Positions 5,773 to 7,091 of a stretch of 7,091 bases of DNA are shown here, piece after piece. This stretch comes from Lachnospiraceae bacterium (GTDB lineage Bacteria > Bacillota > Clostridia > Lachnospirales > Lachnospiraceae): positions 1 through 7,091 of the forward strand of contig VSNE01000138.1 in NCBI GenBank assembly GCA_009774155.1, given 5' to 3'. Position 1 is the first letter of the stretch; the number at the start of each line of letters is the position of its first letter. The notes under the pieces are model-generated. The model was given only the letters and a program-made list of their open reading frames with translations. It had not been told where the DNA came from and searched no databases. A program made the translations under genes and the position numbers.

Positions 5773-6870
5773 TTGATAAAAGGTATGGATTTGTCCTCTC
5801 TTCTGGAAGTGGAGCGCTGCGGCGGAAAATTCTATGACCAGGGGAAGAATAAGGATGCGGTGGACATTTTGAAAAGCTACGGCATGAATCTGGCGCGCCT
5901 GCGTCTGTGGAATGATCCTTTTGCAGAGAACGGCGCTTCCTACGGAGGCGGAGGAGGAGATATTGAAACCGTACTGACTCTGGCGAAACGTGCGCAGGAG
6001 AAAGGAATCGGATGGTTTCTGGATTTTCATTACAGCGACTGCTGGGCAGATCCGGGGAAGCAGACGGTTCCAAAAGCATGGAAGGGCATGAATGCCCGGG
6101 AGCTGGAAAGGGCGGTATATGATTATACGGCAGAGATTCTGGAGCGGTGCGCCCGCGAACGGATTCTTCCGCAGATAGTGTCTGTCGGCAACGAGGTTTC
6201 TAACGGCCTTCTCTGGCCCGTTGGAAAGACTCCGGCTTATGAGAACGTCGCCCGGTTTATCAGTTCCGGCATCCGGGCAGTCCGCGCCTGTGCTCCAGAG
6301 GCTGAAGTGATGATTCATCTGGACAATGGGGGGAACAACGGGCTGTACCGGGAATGGTTTGATTCCTATCTGGAAAACGGCGGAGAAGATTTTGACTATA
6401 TCGGACTTTCCTATTATCCGTTCTGGCACGGGACCCTTTCCATGCTGGAAAATAATATGCGGGACATTGCCCTGCGGTACCGCAAAAAGCTGATAGTGGC
6501 GGAAATTTCCACAGCCTACACACTGAAGGACTACAAGGATTATGAGAAGCTGCCCGACAGCCGGAGAAAGGGAATGGCGGCGAGGCCGGAGCTGGCAAAA
6601 AGAGCTTCTCTGGATATTACCCCGGAAGGGCAGGCGCAGTTTATGAGGGATGCCCTTCAGCTCATCCGGCGTGTGCCGGATGGGCTGGGAGCAGGATTTT
6701 GTTACTGGGAGCCTGCATGGCTTCCGGTTCCGGGAAGCGTCTGGGCGACAGAGGCGGCCGTCGCATATATGCACGAGAAGGGGCCGGGCGGAAACGAGTG
6801 GGCCAATCAGGCGCTGTTTGACTATGACGGCAACGCGCTTCCTGCGCTTCAGGTGATCCGTGATGCTTAA
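5773..6870 (+). CDS. GH53 endo-beta-1,4-galactanase (arabinogalactan endo-1,4-beta-galactosidase), cytoplasmic form
   Basis: The product has 365 residues from a TTG start and is essentially a bare catalytic domain. GH53 enzymes are retaining hydrolases that cut internal beta-1,4-galactosyl links in galactan and type I arabinogalactan. Family marks appear in order: IKGMDLSSLLEVE (2-14), MNLARLRLWNDP (38-49), a glycine-rich loop (58-62), FLDFHYSDCWADPGKQ (82-97), the acid/base region VSVGNEVSNG with Glu141, DYIGLSYYPFWHG (208-220), the probable nucleophile Glu244 in IVAEISTAYT, and GFCYWEPAW (308-316). Both expected catalytic glutamates are present. There is no signal peptide, and in-frame stops just upstream rule one out, unlike the secreted GanB/GalA enzymes. 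It probably trims oligosaccharides brought in by the ABC transporter. It is the last gene of the cluster, 39 bases after the zinc-ribbon gene. Exact chain-length preference cannot be read here. Confidence 0.92.
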   Translation: MIKGMDLSSLLEVERCGGKFYDQGKNKDAVDILKSYGMNLARLRLWNDPFAENGASYGGGGGDIETVLTLAKRAQEKGIGWFLDFHYSDCWADPGKQTVPKAWKGMNARELERAVYDYTAEILERCARERILPQIVSVGNEVSNGLLWPVGKTPAYENVARFISSGIRAVRACAPEAEVMIHLDNGGNNGLYREWFDSYLENGGEDFDYIGLSYYPFWHGTLSMLENNMRDIALRYRKKLIVAEISTAYTLKDYKDYEKLPDSRRKGMAARPELAKRASLDITPEGQAQFMRDALQLIRRVPDGLGAGFCYWEPAWLPVPGSVWATEAAVAYMHEKGPGGNEWANQALFDYDGNALPALQVIRDA

Positions 6871-6917
6871 GAACAAGGAAGCAAGCTCTCTGTCTCCCTG
6901 TGACCGGGCTTTAACGA

Positions 6918-7091
6918 TTAAACTCTGCGGGTTCCTCCCGAATGGATATATCCGCGGTAAATACTTTGGCTTGTAAATTCACAGGACTGCTTCAGAAGAT
7001 CCTTACTGAGCCTTTTCATCTCCTCCAGCGTGGTGGTATCCACGCTGCCGTCGATGTGGATCAGGCTGTCATAGTTCTGTGTGATGGTATT
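6918..7091 (-). CDS. C-terminal end of an unidentified convergent protein (5' part outside window), possibly phage tail-related
   Basis: On the minus strand an open frame enters from the right edge and ends at TAA (complement of 6918-6920), giving the last 57 residues (beginning NTITQNYDSLIHIDGSVDTT). A short strand-like part (YDSLIHIDGSVD) is followed by a helix (LEEMKRLSKDLLKQSCEF) and a basic tail ending SGGTRRV. The pattern of a short 'hydrophobic, DG-x-VD' strand, a helix and a basic end recalls the C-termini of tail tape-measure proteins of Firmicutes phages. This is from memory and weak. It is convergent with the galactanase gene and separated by 47 bases, so it is not part of the sugar operon. 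Confidence 0.5.
   Translation of the reverse strand, partial: NTITQNYDSLIHIDGSVDTTTLEEMKRLSKDLLKQSCEFTSQSIYRGYIHSGGTRRV

Noticed and set aside
5539..6876. A 445-codon open frame on the minus strand opposite the galactanase gene
   Set aside because: The + strand carries unmistakable GH53 motifs and catalytic glutamates with a ribosome binding site. The antisense product is Cys/His/Arg-rich with no family marks; it is a shadow of GC-rich codon use.
6871..6917. Intrinsic terminator after the galactanase gene
   Set aside because: The best fold is six pairs (AAGCTC with GGGCTT, one of them U-G) with a 17-base loop and no T-run; not convincing for either convergent gene.

Overview
The window reads as chromosomal DNA of an anaerobic gut-type Firmicute, most likely Lachnospiraceae or a related Clostridium. 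The basis is the lipoprotein signal peptide style, strong AGGAGG-type ribosome binding sites, use of GTG and TTG starts, moderate GC, and an ABC sugar operon of Clostridia type. No rRNA, tRNA, CRISPR array or insertion sequence was seen.

Layout: positions 1-120 hold the 3' end of an unidentified + strand gene. Positions 121-375 are a regulatory region with an extended -10 promoter, a 16-bp near-palindrome of LacI-family type just upstream of it, and a leader stem-loop before the first ribosome binding site. A six-gene + strand cluster follows: sugar-binding lipoprotein (376-1734), two CUT1-type permeases (1857-2750 and 2743-3573), a 610-residue cytoplasmic protein that looks like a divergent glycoside hydrolase/deacetylase barrel with a C-terminal beta region (3710-5542), a 72-residue zinc-ribbon protein overlapping its end (5515-5733), and a GH53 endo-beta-1,4-galactanase (5773-6870). 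A convergent minus-strand gene, seen only as its last 57 codons (6918-7091), ends the window; it faintly recalls a phage tail tape-measure C-terminus.

How the genes fit together (inference): the lipoprotein and permeases import oligosaccharides, probably from beta-1,4-galactan or type I arabinogalactan side chains of pectin. Cytoplasmic enzymes then cut them. The GH53 protein has no signal peptide, unlike the usual secreted galactanases, so this is an import-first scheme. The cluster has no ATPase, suggesting a shared MsmX/MsiK-type ATPase encoded elsewhere. It also has no GH42 beta-galactosidase; the 610-residue protein occupies the place where a second catabolic enzyme would be expected.

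Two strong hairpins lacking good U-tracts lie between the binding protein and the permeases and between the permeases and the enzymes. They would split one transcript into three differently expressed parts. The most novel pieces are the 610-residue protein and the zinc-ribbon protein locked to it by overlap.
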